From Amborella trichopoda (lineage: Eukaryota > Streptophyta > Magnoliopsida > Amborellales > Amborellaceae), in the NCBI RefSeq assembly GCF_000471905.2, contig NW_006498527.1, positions 290,043-354,042 of the forward strand: 64,000 nucleotides of DNA, given 5' to 3'. Shown here in pieces: positions 1 through 11,700 of the stretch. A model generated the notes under the pieces. That model did no database searches. It was not told the origin of the DNA and saw only the letters and a list, made by a program, of their open reading frames with translations. Numbering within the stretch: position 1 is the stretch's first letter; every line of letters begins with the position of its first letter. Position numbers and translations under genes: made by a program.

Positions 1-939
1 AATACCCCCAAAATGTATCAAGGGTATTTTGGTCAATTTATTTCTTGAAAATTATTTTTAAAATATTTTTATTAGATTCTCCTGTGTTTAAAGAAGACAT
101 GTCTAAAAATTCAAATTATTTGGACTTGTAGAAAAAAATTAAAATTCAAATACGAAATTAGGTCTTGACCGTCCGATCGGCCCAGATTCAATCTAGGCCA
201 TTGGGCTCATATCAACACATATATGTTCATATGAGCTAGTAGGCTAATCTCAGTATTTTTCATATATATATATATATATATATATATTGATATTGTTAAC
301 AACTTTTTTTATTGAACTGGTAAGGTACAAGAGCGTGGTCCCTCAAATCAGGACCAGGAACAAAAACCAATAAATGGGTGGTCCCAAAGGAAGCCTAGAA
401 ACAAAAACAAGTCAAGTAAAACACCTAAGGAACAACATTTTCCGAATTCATCCAAAAAATTGAAGAAGGTAACATTAAGGTAAGGATTGCAAGAGAGCTT
501 TCTCTAAGGTTCTAAATGAACTTAGAAAGTCTAAAGAGGTGGGTAATATAATAGTCGTCCATCTTATTTGACTTTCATTGACCTATATTACAAATATACT
601 AAAACGAAGGTCGGTCGGTACCGGTATAGTTATAAGGGAAGGTCTTGACTTCATGTTATGATAGTAATGTGGTAAGCCCGTACGCCTACTCTTTAGGCTT
701 ATGTTCCCAACAGCACTATAGCAATGAGCAACCTCTGCCATAGTCGCCAGTGCTTTGATGTGTAGCCGCCCGAGCGAGAAGATGCGTAGCATCAAAGCCC
801 TCATCAATGAGTGCTTTGACATTGCTACCACTGGTTTTGCTCCTTGCTTGCCTTGCCACTGGCCATTTACATCCGGCCCCCACAAAGAACTCCGATCTAT
901 CTACCGACCGATACAGACTGCATGGGCGGAGAGAAGGAT
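1..939. other. Non-coding sequence, SEC8 intron 12
   Basis: AT-rich sequence with an (AT)n microsatellite at 262-287. Nothing resembling a SEC8 exon is visible. The 700-870 part has a short internal repetition (GTGCTTTGA twice) and may be repeat-derived, but no family is recognizable. Confidence 0.5.
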
Positions 940-1325
940 GGGCAGTTAAGAAACAACATATTCATAGAATGAGTATAGCTAAGATAAAGATGTTGAGATG
1001 GATGAAGAGCAAGACAAGAAAGGATGTAATTCGAAATGAACACATAGCTCAAATAAACGATAAGTTGAGGGAAAGTAGACATAGGTGGTCTAGCAATGTC
1101 AAACATCGAGCTAGAATAACATTGGCTAGGAGGGATGTTTCTGCTCAAATGGAAGGCTCTAAAAGGAAAGGGCGAAGGCCTAAAAGGAGATGGATGGAAG
1201 CAGTAAGAAATGATATAGTGACTTATTGCCTGCTAAGGGTATGGGCCATGGTAGAGCGGAATGGCAAAATGGGATCAATAGCCAACCCCAAATAGTTGGG
1301 ATAAGACTTAGATGATGATGATGAT
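940..1325 (+). mobile_element. RTE-clade LINE, 5'-truncated 3' end (copy 1)
   Basis: The translation contains the C-terminal tail typical of plant RTE polymerases: HRMSIAKIKMLRWM, TRKDVIRNEHI, RESRHRW, KRKGRRPKRRWMEAVRND and a final ADPN/ANPK-like end. It closes with ATAGTTGGGATAAG..TAGATGATGATGATGATG, the microsatellite-like tail of RTE elements. Copy 2 at 9838-11447 has the same tail and the same peptide motif. EN, RT and an intact ORF are absent, so this is a dead truncated insertion, antisense to SEC8. Confidence 0.85.
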
Positions 1326-2699
1326 GGAATTTCTTAGGTCCTCATCAAATCAAATGTGGTGAATTTGAGGGAGGGATCAACGCTACATTTTGGTCCATTA
1401 GGTCGGCAAAATACTTTAAACATATACATAATATACATACAAAAAATAATTTTGATTTATGCACACAATATAGCAGGAGTAATTGATCAAATGCATGGTG
1501 TGCTTCATGGGCATAAAGAGATGACAAGCATATACTACAAAGTCAATTTCTAGACATTGATAGAGGAGCACAGATACCCCAAAGGGAAACAATGAAGTCC
1601 AACTACCAATCTGATTGTTATAACTGGAGATTTCGTATCCTCGAGACACAATGCCTCTAAGAAATTCTCAACTCGATCCCTAACATGGCTCCCAATGACT
1701 TGACGAATCAGGATATCGTGACTGGGGAGATGGGGAGGCTCTTGCGGAAAGCCCACCTTTCAAAGAGGCTTCTTTGACTCATAACGTACGGCTAGGAACA
1801 AGCACAGGATCGTGGAGATTATGGGTTCATCACCTCTATGTTCTCAAGGATTCACGATGCATCACGACATTTTTGCAAGATATCCCCTATTAGTTTAATA
1901 CCTCTCATACTTATCATTCATCCAACCACCCAAACGCAGGTAAGCCAAACCTCATATTGAGCTACAGAGAGCAATCGACTTGGCAGCCACATTTTTTTTT
2001 CACTGTCACTCACGACGGGGGTTGTTCAGGTCGGACGAACGAAACGAGGGGGAGGCAAGAATGAAGGGGAGGCCATTGAAAGACCAAAAGCCTTCAGGGA
2101 TATTTTGATCAAACAGAAAATTAAGGTCGAACAATCATTATGTTCCTTCCTAGCCCAGCCTGCCTCCATTTTTTCGTCGGTCATGCATTGATATGAAGCA
2201 CTACCAACAAGGGCCTAACATGAAGCAGATTCCAGGCAACGGCTTTTGACAATGAACCCCAAGCAAATTTGATGCAACCAGCAAAGCCAGTGGAGGCCTA
2301 CTCATCACTTGCTTTACTATGAAGACATCAAAGGAAAGCATTATGAGGGCGAAAGAGGGCTAAGATCCATTATTAGTCAATAAAGAAACTGAGTTACTTG
2401 CTAGACTTATTCATGAAGGAATTTCAGCCTTGGGCTTCGAGTCGAGGTCAGGCACCACGTCATAACACGCAAGACTTAGGCACAACAATTGCAGCTAGAA
2501 TAATGTTGACGTCCTTTCTTTTGTAGATATAAGCTTCAATGAGTGGAAACCCAGACATGCTCTGCAGTATGAGTGTCATAGAGTCCCATGATATGATGAG
2601 TAAGTATTAACTTAAAGTAACAAGAGGAGTATACTAAACCTTTAAAACGGCCTCATCTTGCAACACAACTGAACTTGTTGTCTTAAATGTGGGGGGTTG
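1326..2699. other. Unassigned intronic sequence
   Basis: No host exon or recognizable TE domain. The 1550-2450 stretch is richer in GC than its surroundings and could be the worn end of an older retroelement. That is only an impression from composition. Confidence 0.4.
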
Positions 2700-3150
2700 C
2701 CTTCTTTTCTTTTCCATTCAGCGAATTCAATAGAATTTTTATAAAACATTCTGAAAACAATAATCAGCTTAATAAAAAACCCTAATGCAACTGGTATTTA
2801 TAAACTTTGCTTCCCTTTCTGAAACACAAAATTTATAAACTTTACTCGAACTTCCTTATCCTAATTTTAATGCAATTAGAACCAATTAAAATTGATACTA
2901 ATTTGACATGTTTGCCCTAAAGAAAACAAAATAATAAAGACTCATCCCAAACATTACCTTATCAAATGGCCATAACTTATTGTCCAGGCATTACAATGAC
3001 CATTATGAAGCCATTCTAGAAAGAAACTAAAAACCCTACAATGCCAAAATCTGCTACACAGATTTGTCTCAACAAACTATGCTGACAAACACCTTTAAAG
3101 GACTGAATGTTCGCCCTGAAGATTGTTGCACAAAGTCCGCATCCATCAGT
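2700..3150 (-). repeat. 3' LTR of the gypsy element
   Basis: Aligns in order with 7169-7640 through shared blocks (GAATTCAATAGA, AACAATAATCAGC, TTTATAAACTTT, AATTTGACATGTTTGCCCTA, ACTCATCC, AATGACCATTATGA). Outer boundaries are not sharply defined. Confidence 0.65.
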
Positions 3151-3310
3151 CTCCCTAGTTAGAGAGAACTCAACCTCGAGTTCTTATCATCCATTAACTT
3201 CTTCCATTGCTTATGCTTGTTGCACAAAGTCTGCATGCATCAGTCTCCCTAGTTAAAGAGAACTCACCCTCTAGTTCTAATCAATCAGTAACTTCTTCCA
3301 TTGCTTATGC
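3123..3310. repeat. 94-bp tandem duplication
   Basis: Two head-to-tail copies (3123-3216 and 3217-3310) at the integrase/3' LTR junction, starting TTGTTGCACAAAGT and ending CTTCCATTGCTTATGC. They differ by a few substitutions, so the duplication is not very recent. Confidence 0.85.
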
Positions 3311-3349
3311 ATCAATCTCCTTCAGCTCCTTTAAAAATCCATGAATTCC

Positions 3350-3792
3350 CTAGACTTCTGCTAACAACCTCAGTTTGACCATCAATCTAAAGATGATATG
3401 TGCCACTATATTGGAGTCAAGTGCACAACTTCTTCCGTAGGGTTCGCCAATGAACCACGAATTTTGTTTAAGTAACAGTCTTACTCCATGAAGGCAAACC
3501 ACCTCCTTGAAGAAGAAATCAGCTGCAAGCAAGACATCACAAATGTCCATGCAAGGAATAAAATGAAGAAAAAAGCATTCTATCACAACAAAGACAGATT
3601 GCCAATCCCTAGTAATGGAGGACGTCCCACTATGACATTAGTACAAGGGCAAGTAAAATTAGGAAGAGGGGTGTACGATCTGGTACAGAGAGATCGGCCC
3701 TTGGCTACCTGAAAAACCATGCATCTTTCTACAAACCAACACTTGCTTGAGCTAAGAGCAATCATAGTTTTCCTCACCAATGAAATTATCAT
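3350..3792 (-). pseudogene. gypsy integrase remnant
   Basis: Minus-strand translation shows VAKGRSLCTRSYTPLPN (end of the integrase zinc-binding domain, family CQ.AKGRSQNTGLYTPLP) and then HFIPCMDICDVLLAADFFFK, EVVCLHGV (family MAHFIPC.KT.DA.H.ADLFF.EVVRLHG). The catalytic region is frameshifted and the C-terminal chromodomain-side part is missing. Confidence 0.8.
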
Positions 3793-4673
3793 GTCTCTCC
3801 CAAAATACCCACCAAGACCTCAACTGTGCAACTAAAAGCTAATCTAGATTGGATGATAACCTTTAGGAATGCATAACTGACCCAATTTGAAAAGAAAATC
3901 ATCCTGCAGTACATAGTTAGAAAGAGGAACCTTGCCGACCAACACACACTGATCAAGAATCTTACAACAGTTATGGATCAGTAGCACAAAATTGTGGAAG
4001 GATTACAATCCCAATCACCAAGTTTGGAAGAATCCCAAACAAGTAGGATCCCCTGCTTAATGCATCAGCCAATTTATTTTGGCTGCCCAACTTATGATGG
4101 ATCACAAAAAGAAACTCCTCCAAATAAGCAACTCACTTCGGATGGCGCCAATTCAATTTTTTCTAAGGATTCAAAAATTTTAGCACCTCATCAACTGCAA
4201 ACAATAAATTGCTATAAGATAATGGCGCCAATGCCTGGAAGCTTGCACAATAGCATAGGAATCATTCTCATAGCTAGAACACTTACCCAGGATTCATTGA
4301 AATTTTCACGAAAGAAGCCCATGAATAATGCCCTCTTGGCTAAGGACAGCTCCAATAGCTACATATGAAGCACCACGCTTCACCTGAAAAGTGATCTCAA
4401 AAACAGGGAATGCCAAACAAGGAGCATTAGTCAACTTTTATTTTACAAATCTAAAAATCTCTTCAGCTGCCTTGGCATACTCAAATAACCATTTCTTCAT
4501 GTAATTGGTAATAGGTGCAATATTGGTGCTGAAATTTCTAATAAACCTCCGATATAAATGATGAGAACTCCTCAACTTTCTCACTATTTTAGGAGTAAGC
4601 TGATCCCATTTTTTAAGGCATTTTCATGACTGTACAATAATCAGGTGAGGCCAGCGCAAAGCCAAGGCTTTAA

Positions 4674-5350
4674 TCATTGACTAGGACTGTAAATAAGAAT
4701 ATCATTATAATGCACAACCACTAGTTTAATACTTTCTAAAAAGGCGAAGCACCAAGTTAAGGACCCGCATAAAAGTGCTCGGGGCATTGGACAACACAAT
4801 GGCATCACCAACCACTCATATAAACCCTCCAAAGTCTTAAAAGTTGTTTTCCACTCATCTCTAGAGTGAATACGAGTATGGTGATATCTGCCCTTCCAAA
4901 TCAACTGAAAAAGGACATTTGACCCAATGACATATCAAGCAAATCACCCAAATAGCAAGTACAAAAGCAATACTTAACTATGATCTTACTGTTGGACCTA
5001 CTATCTACACACATATGCCAAGAACATTCTTTCTTTGGAGTTAACAGTCCAGGGACAGCACATGGACTTAAAAACACTCTCGAGTTAACCACTTATTTAA
5101 CAATTGATTACCTGCCGATCCAATTCTTCCTGCTCTTAGGACTCATACGGTAACGTAGCAAGCTAGGAAGAGTAGCACTATGGACCAAATCAACGCAATG
5201 TTGTACATCTTGCATAAAGGCAAACCATCAGGCAAATACTCAGGCATGACATCAGTAAACTCCTCAATTAAAGATGTAATAGGGCTACGAATAGAATCAA
5301 TACAAGAATCATCTGCTATCAATGTATACAACTTTTTCTTCCTACTCACC
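4674..5350 (-). pseudogene. gypsy reverse transcriptase remnant
   Basis: Minus-strand blocks in order: EEFTDVMPEYLPDGLP, SPCAVPGLLTPKKECSW followed by MCVDSRSNSKIIVKYCF, then DEWKTTFKTLEGLYEWLVMP and VVHYNDILIYSPSQ. These correspond to gypsy RT motifs up to the catalytic YxDD, here YNDD. Frames change between blocks and stops intervene. Confidence 0.85.
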
Positions 5351-5689
5351 TCAAGAAGCCAATTTAAGTAGAGTTTAACTCTCCTTCCCCTTCTTGATTT
5401 CGGGCTGATTATTGTCCTTTTAACAGTTTGAAGGTTTTTTTTTTTTTCTAAGAACATTAATAGTTGCAAGGTAATATTAACAGCATCCTTCCAAAAAATA
5501 TACACATTGTGTTCCCCTTAGTGTATTTAGAATAATCATTCTGCCATGGGTGAACTGATAGTATATGGCATGCATCCATAAGCAGCTCATTAGACCACAG
5601 ATTTATAGGTTTAACCAATAGAAAATTTAGCCAACGAACAAGAATTAACAGGTGTGTTGTTACCTCTTCTGTACAACAAGATTTTGCAT

Positions 5690-6500
5690 GATTGAGGATG
5701 TTCTCACACTTATTTTTAAGTTTATCCACCATCTCCAGCGACACCATGTTGCCGCATCTTCCACTGTCAATAACAATCATCTACACCTTGCCCTAGGTCG
5801 TGCATCTCATGCAGAAAATACTGATTCAAAGCCACCACACTTATACAACTTTGGGGTTGATAAACACTACCTAAAAACGAGAAATTTGCCTCCTTCAGGA
5901 TACAAAAAAGCACTGCCACCTTTGGACTCTCCATCACAAACAAGCCCGCATCAATGTCACCTTCATAATCAATATCCCCATTGTATAGATGTGTTCACGC
6001 CTTCCTTAGGGCACTCAAAAGATTGATGCCCAGGCTCACCATTTGTAAAACACTTTGGCCCCTGCTTTCAAACTTGAAGGGGCTTATTCACCATTAGGCC
6101 TTTTCCTACCTTAGATCCCTCACTGGACTGAGGACTTGAATCACCTCTCGTTGTTTATGATGTACACTGCATCCCTTTTGAACTTAAACAAAAAAAAAAC
6201 CAACTATAAGAGGGATTTATAGGTCTCTTCAACTTCATTTCACCCTATAGAGCCAACCAATATGCTTCTTTGAGACTGAGACTCGATGCATAATTAACAA
6301 GTCAAGAAACTAATTTTCAGGCCACTTGTGTATCTTACAATGAGCCGATCAACTTTCTCCTTGACCTCATTGTTCATCAATACATAAAAGTCATCTGTGT
6401 ACTCTTGCAAGTCAATCCATTTGTCGAAGATAATGAATTGCAAATATAATTCTTGTGCATTAAAAGGAAAAAACATGACTTGATCTTCTTTCAAGTCACA
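5690..6500 (-). pseudogene. gypsy gag and protease remnants
   Basis: The gag piece at 6494-6294 shows LQEYTDDFYVLMN and DRLIVRYTSGL, matching the retrotrans_gag pattern (EYTEEF..L, E..Q.V.RYI.GL). A zinc knuckle at 6052-6011 reads CFTNGEPGHQSFEC, where the second cysteine of CX2CX4HX4C is replaced by Asn. The protease active site at about 5780 reads IDSGRCGNMVS (family IDSGS..NVVS), followed at about 5580 by MDACHILSVHPWQ (family MDACHLLLGRPWQ). Stops and frameshifts separate the pieces. Confidence 0.8.
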
Positions 6501-7060
6501 ATTTTGTCATTTCCTTAACTAACCCATAGCGTGCAACTGCTGCCACTAAATTAGAGCATGACATTTCAACCAGGTAGCCATGTATTTAACCTTTTTCCCC
6601 TATGATAATTCTTTCCACTCAAAGAGGGTTTCAATACTAGCAATTCAATCCAATCCAAACATTCATCAAGCTGTAACTAACTAAAAGATTCAGGCACATC
6701 AACACTAATACCTCAATTGAGAGCTCGTACCAAAAACTCTTCAAGAGCAGCTGATTCATCTCTCCCTAGTTGTGGAACAGATTGTTCTCCAATTCAGCCT
6801 CAGATCTATCACTTTCATGGGCAACCGAACCTTGATCTGATCAATCTTGATGCAACTCGTGCAATAGTTCCTCAAGTGTCTTCAATCGGTTTTAGCACAC
6901 CATGTGCCAATTCCTCTAGTGTCCACATTATTTTACTGATATCGTCCATCATATCGACTCCACAGCTTCGAACACGACCAACTCGACCTTCTCTAGCAAC
7001 CATAGTGCAGCGCAACATACAGCAGTTCTAGGGTGCTTTAAGAGATGAGCCTGACTTCTT

Positions 7061-7075
7061 AACAACTGATGCCAA
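7061..7075 (-). other. Primer-binding site of the gypsy element
   Basis: The minus strand reads TTGGCATCAGTTGTT immediately inside the 5' LTR. It resembles the TGGTATCAGAGC primer site complementary to initiator tRNA-Met that is common in plant LTR elements, with several substitutions. Confidence 0.55.
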
Positions 7076-7660
7076 TTTGAAAAACAAAAAGGATTCAAAG
7101 AAACATAACGCACTGATTGAGAATTAATGGAAACTAACAAGCATAGCTTCATGGCTCAACGAATGAACGAATTCAATGGAGTTATTAAAGACTTTCTAGA
7201 AACAATAATCAACTCTAAAAATGAAATTTTATTGACCCTGTTTATAAACCTTATTTGGATACCCTAATCCTCATTCTAATGTAATTAGACCATCTAACTA
7301 AAACCTAAATACAAATTTGACATTTATGCCCTAGAGAAAATAAAAAAGAATCAAAACTAAATACAAATTTGACATTTATGCCCTTGACAAAATTAAAAAA
7401 ACAGACTCATCCTTAGAAACCATAGATTTTCACTCTGGCTAAAAATACCCTAACTTCAAATGCCCATAGATTTTCACTCTGGCTTCAGAATGACCATTAT
7501 GACTCCATTCCATAGAGGAAATTGAAAGCCATAAACTCAAAATCCACTATGCATTTTTTGCCCAACGAACTAGGATGAAAAATACTTCTCAAGGTCTGAC
7601 TTCAGACATGAAGTTTGCTCCGCGAATTCTGCCTACATCAACACTCATTGATCTAGTGGC
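7075..7660 (-). repeat. 5' LTR of the gypsy element
   Basis: Shares blocks with 2720-3140, such as CGAATTCAAT, AACAATAATCA, TTTATAAAC, CCCTAATCCTCATTCTAATG-like sequence, AATTTGACAT and GAATGACCATTATGA. It carries two internal duplications: ACAAATTTGACATTTATGCC (around 7305 and 7362) and ATAGATTTTCACTCTGGCT (around 7424 and 7468). Its outer boundary is approximate. Confidence 0.7.
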
Positions 7661-8635
7661 AACATAGAAAAGAAAAATTTTGATAACAATTCACAGAATA
7701 TGGGTAGGGAACATAGATAACAATGGATTGACTTAGGTGGGGTCCAATTCACAGATATGGGTAGGGAACTAGACACAGATAGAGAGAACAGGGATACAGC
7801 TAAGCATTTGTTGAATCACAGGATGCATATAAAGTATGAGTATCTTACACAACACATCTCTAAATATATATTACAGCATGTATAATATAGAAATACTGGC
7901 ATGAAATACATTGCTACACATACATGCCATATCATATGGCATACTATTATAATGTATTCATATTATTATTTATTTATATTATCTTATAATTATGCCATTC
8001 CATATTTACAAGTATCTTAGCAGTATCTTGTATCAACATCATTGTTGACACAGTACGACAAGAATATAAAGTAACCATGCATCATAGTATCCAATGAAGA
8101 TCCTCCATAACGATTTCAAATTTCAGCATCATTTTTTACCGTTTAGCTTTTCAAAATCTTCATGTTCAAAATGTCACCTTTCGCAAGAACAACTTAAACA
8201 ACTCCATCATGCATTAACCTCCATTTTAGGAAACTGAAAACTGAGAATATTTAGATGACAATGACTAACAAGCACGAATGGATGAATTCTTTACTCCTTT
8301 TGTCTATATGTTGAAAGAAAAACTCACCTAATAAAAAACATAGTCAGATGAAAATCACCATGACTTAAACAGGATGAGTGACAAGCAGAAATTTAGGTAG
8401 GAACACTTCCTTTAGATAGATGAAAGCAACATGGAAAATATTACCACACCTATGGACCACGTGAAGGTACTTTATATTAATGAACCATGACCAAAATAAC
8501 AGACTTATAACAAACCACCACATGAAACCAAGAAATCACACTAAGAAGCCAGCTTATAAGTGTGATGTCGCCATTAAAAAAATCAGTCATGACATATGTA
8601 CAAACATTAATAAGATTGCATGGTTCAAGTCAAAC
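7661..8635. other. SEC8 intron 12, proximal part
   Basis: AT-rich, with no SEC8 exon or TE domain recognized. A local near-duplication, AATTCACAGA(A)TATGGGTAGGGAAC, occurs at about 7690 and 7746. Confidence 0.5.
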
Positions 8636-8706
8636 CTTGGATGGAAACAGAAGCTGCTGCATCTGTAAAGCGGAAAGCAAAAGAAAGACCCTCCTCAGAT
8701 CCATCC
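8636..8706 (-). CDS. SEC8: SEC8 exon 12 (last in window)
   Basis: Seventy-one bases encoding [20 protein letters not shown] and VSIQ, ending one base into the next codon at donor GTTTGA. It corresponds to the DGLTFTFRFTDATVSI block of Arabidopsis SEC8. The following exon (expected to continue with GxDLIRQGW-like sequence) was not found down to position 1. Confidence 0.93.
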
Positions 8707-11700
8707 CTGTTTTGAAGCAACATAGAAGACAATTTTAACCTAGCCAATATAACAAACTAAATAAAAAAGTTCAAGAAATAATACACCAAACATCTCTAAA
8801 GAAAGAACTAACAAAGGAAATATAAGTCTATTTGCCAGTGATAACACACACACAATCCAAAAGAAAAGGTGATTGTACTTTGCAAGGTCATCAAATCAGT
8901 TAATTCTCTGTTTCCATTAACTAGGAACGCAATACACGGCATGTGAAATTGAGGAAAAGGAAGTTTGACCCAATGACATCATAATGCTGAATCATATACA
9001 TCAGTGGGTGCATGAACCTTAGATAATATATGTGTGCCTTACCCAAGCTTGGGCTTAAAAAGCAGTTAATCTTGCGCTGTGACCTTATTGGGAGCAACAT
9101 GGAGCTCATGAGACCCAAAGCCTGGGCCGCAATTTCCACAGATTACATGGCCTAGGTTCATGAGCATATGTGTCTTAGCCATGACTTGGGTTCATAGAGC
9201 TCATGAATGCCCTGTCGCAATGGGACCCCACCTAAGGAAATGACTAATGTGTTTCACAAGAACACAGCCAGCCCATGAGTTTCATTCCCACGACCTATAC
9301 CTGTGAGCCAGCCACATAAAGGCCCTTGGCACATGTGGCCCTGGTGGCCCAATGCATAAGGCTTTAAACCCAGGGGAATATAACCTGTGAAAGCAGATCC
9401 ATTTTGAGAATATGGCCAAGATATCAAAATAGCGCAAAAGTTCCTTTTTTACCTTGCAACATGTTAACCCTATACGATCATTATAATGGGTGAAACCTTA
9501 AGTGTTCATGGAAAGAAAATATTTACATGTCCCATATGGTTTGGGGTACTCATTTGGTCCAAAAGTCCCAGGAAAAATCTTATAACCTATGGTGGTTAAG
9601 AAGACTGATTTTATAATTATATTTTTTAAAAAAAAAGACGAAGAAGAAGTGGAATAAGATAAACTACACTTACCTCAAAACAAGAAGTTTAATTTAAGAA
9701 GCCTAAGGATCACATTACACATTTCTCTCGAGATAAAATTGCAAGCTAAAATAAATTATGAGGCTCTCTTTATCATATTTTATTCAAGGAAAATATTTTA
9801 AAATTTACTTAAGGAAAAGAGAGTAAGGGCTCGTTTAAGAGTGAGGATCAAAGGGTCTTTGTGAAGGATAAAAAGGTCAACAAAAGGTAGAGAGTTTATT
9901 TTCAAAGATTATTAAATAACAAACACAATAGGAACATAGCAGTAGAAGGAACCATTGGCATAAATGAGGGCGGATGTCATTGATACATTCATAGGATAAG
10001 GATATCAGAAGTGAAAGAAGCTTTGAAGATGATGAAGAAAGGAAAGGCTTTAGGACCATATGGCATTCCAATAGAGGTTTGGAAGTGCATATGTTGAGAA
10101 CAACGAAAATGTCAGACGAATGAAGGAAAAGTATTGTGGCATTATTTACAAGAACAAACGAGTCACACAAAATTGTGCGAACTATCGAGGGATCAAACTT
10201 ATGAAGTCGTAGAGAAAGTGATTGAGCAACAACTAAGGCATGAAACGAATGTATCAGAAAACCAATGCAGTTTTATGCTAGGGAGATCAACAATGGAGGC
10301 TATTTTCCTACTTAGACAATTGATTGAGAAAGTTTAGGACAAAGGGAGATGACCTGCATATGGTCTTTATTGATCTAGAGAAAGCTTACAATAGAGTACC
10401 AAGAGATTTAATTTAGGCGGTGTTGGAAAAGAAAGGAGTCTCCAAACACTACATCGACTTGGTGAGAGATATGTATGAAGTAGTGTTAACTAATGTAGTA
10501 ACAACTAGTGGAGAGACGAATGGGTTTTTCAAAGACAATAGATCTACATCAGGAGTTAGCAATAAGTTCATACTTCTGTCTTAGATATGGACGACTTATC
10601 TAGGCACCTACAAGATGAAGTATCGTCGTACATGTTATTCGCAGATGACATAATTTTGATCCATGAGACTCGAAAAGCGTAAACACATAGTTAGAACTAT
10701 GAAGGGATGTTTTATAATCAGAAGGTTTTAAAACTAGCCGGACTAAGACAGAGTACATGGAATGCAAGCTTAGTAATAATACGAGTAAAGACGAGGAAGT
10801 AATTAAATTATATGGCCAATAAACAGCAAAAGAGCACACTTTCGATATCTTGGGTCAATAATCCATGAAAATGGAGAGATTGAGGAAGATGTCACACATA
10901 GAATTAGAGCTGGGTGGGCGACGTGGAGATGAGCAACTGGAGTTTTATGTGATCGTTGCATACCAATGAAGCTGAAGGGCAGGTTTCAATAGGGAAATAG
11001 TGAGACCAGCTTTGCTTTATAGGCTAGAATGTTGGGCAGTCAATAAACAACATACCCATAGAATGAGTGTAGCTAAGATGAGCATGTTGAGATGAATGAG
11101 TGGCACGACAAGAAGGGATAGAATTCAAAATTAATACATTCGGGAGAATTTAGGCGTGGTACCTATAGGTGATAAGATGAGAAAAAGTAGATTTAGGTGG
11201 GCTGGCCATGTGTGGTGTAGACACAGTACAACACTTATTAGAAAGTGCGAGTTAGTTCAAGTGGAAGGCTCAAATAGGGCAAAGGGTAGGCCTAAAAGGA
11301 CATAGTTGGAAGTTGTGAGAAACGATATTGGAACTTATGGCCTCACTGAGGGTATGGCCCTTAATAGAGCAGAATGACGGACCAAGATTCTCGTAGCCGA
11401 CCCCAATTAGTTGGGAAAAGGCTTTGACGATGATGATGATGATGATAGTACGGGCTTGTTTATGTATAGGGCATAAGTTGTCGCACAAAACTGCCCTACT
11501 CGGCATAAGTGTAAAAAACCTTTTCAATGGTCTTGCATACATTGCAAAAAGCAGCATTACCATAAAAGCAAGGCCAACATGCCGATCAAACCCATACCAA
11601 ACACCCAATTATGTGGTCTGCCATATAAAGTCTTGCTTTCCACGATGTATAAACATCCTAAATTACAGGGGATATTTAACAAACAGAGCCTTAACCCCAC

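Larger units (their letters stand above)
2700..7660 (-). mobile_element. Degenerate Ty3/gypsy LTR retrotransposon
   Basis: Read on the minus strand, the order is 5' LTR (about 7075-7660), PBS (7061-7075), gag (about 6290-6900), zinc knuckle (6011-6052), aspartic protease (from 5780), RT (about 5300-4674), a decayed RNase H region, integrase zinc region and core (about 3800-3350), and 3' LTR (about 2700-3150). PR-RT-RH-IN order is diagnostic of Ty3/gypsy. All frames are broken. The two LTRs are alignable but clearly diverged, with indels, implying an old insertion. The integrase passes almost directly into LTR-derived sequence, so the 3' end of pol has been deleted. It lies in SEC8 intron 12 in the same orientation as the gene. 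Confidence 0.88.

Noticed and set aside
807-1295. Plus-strand 162-codon open frame as a host gene
   Set aside because: Its C-terminal half is the RTE polymerase tail and it ends in the GAT-repeat tail; the N-terminal part is unrelated flanking sequence.
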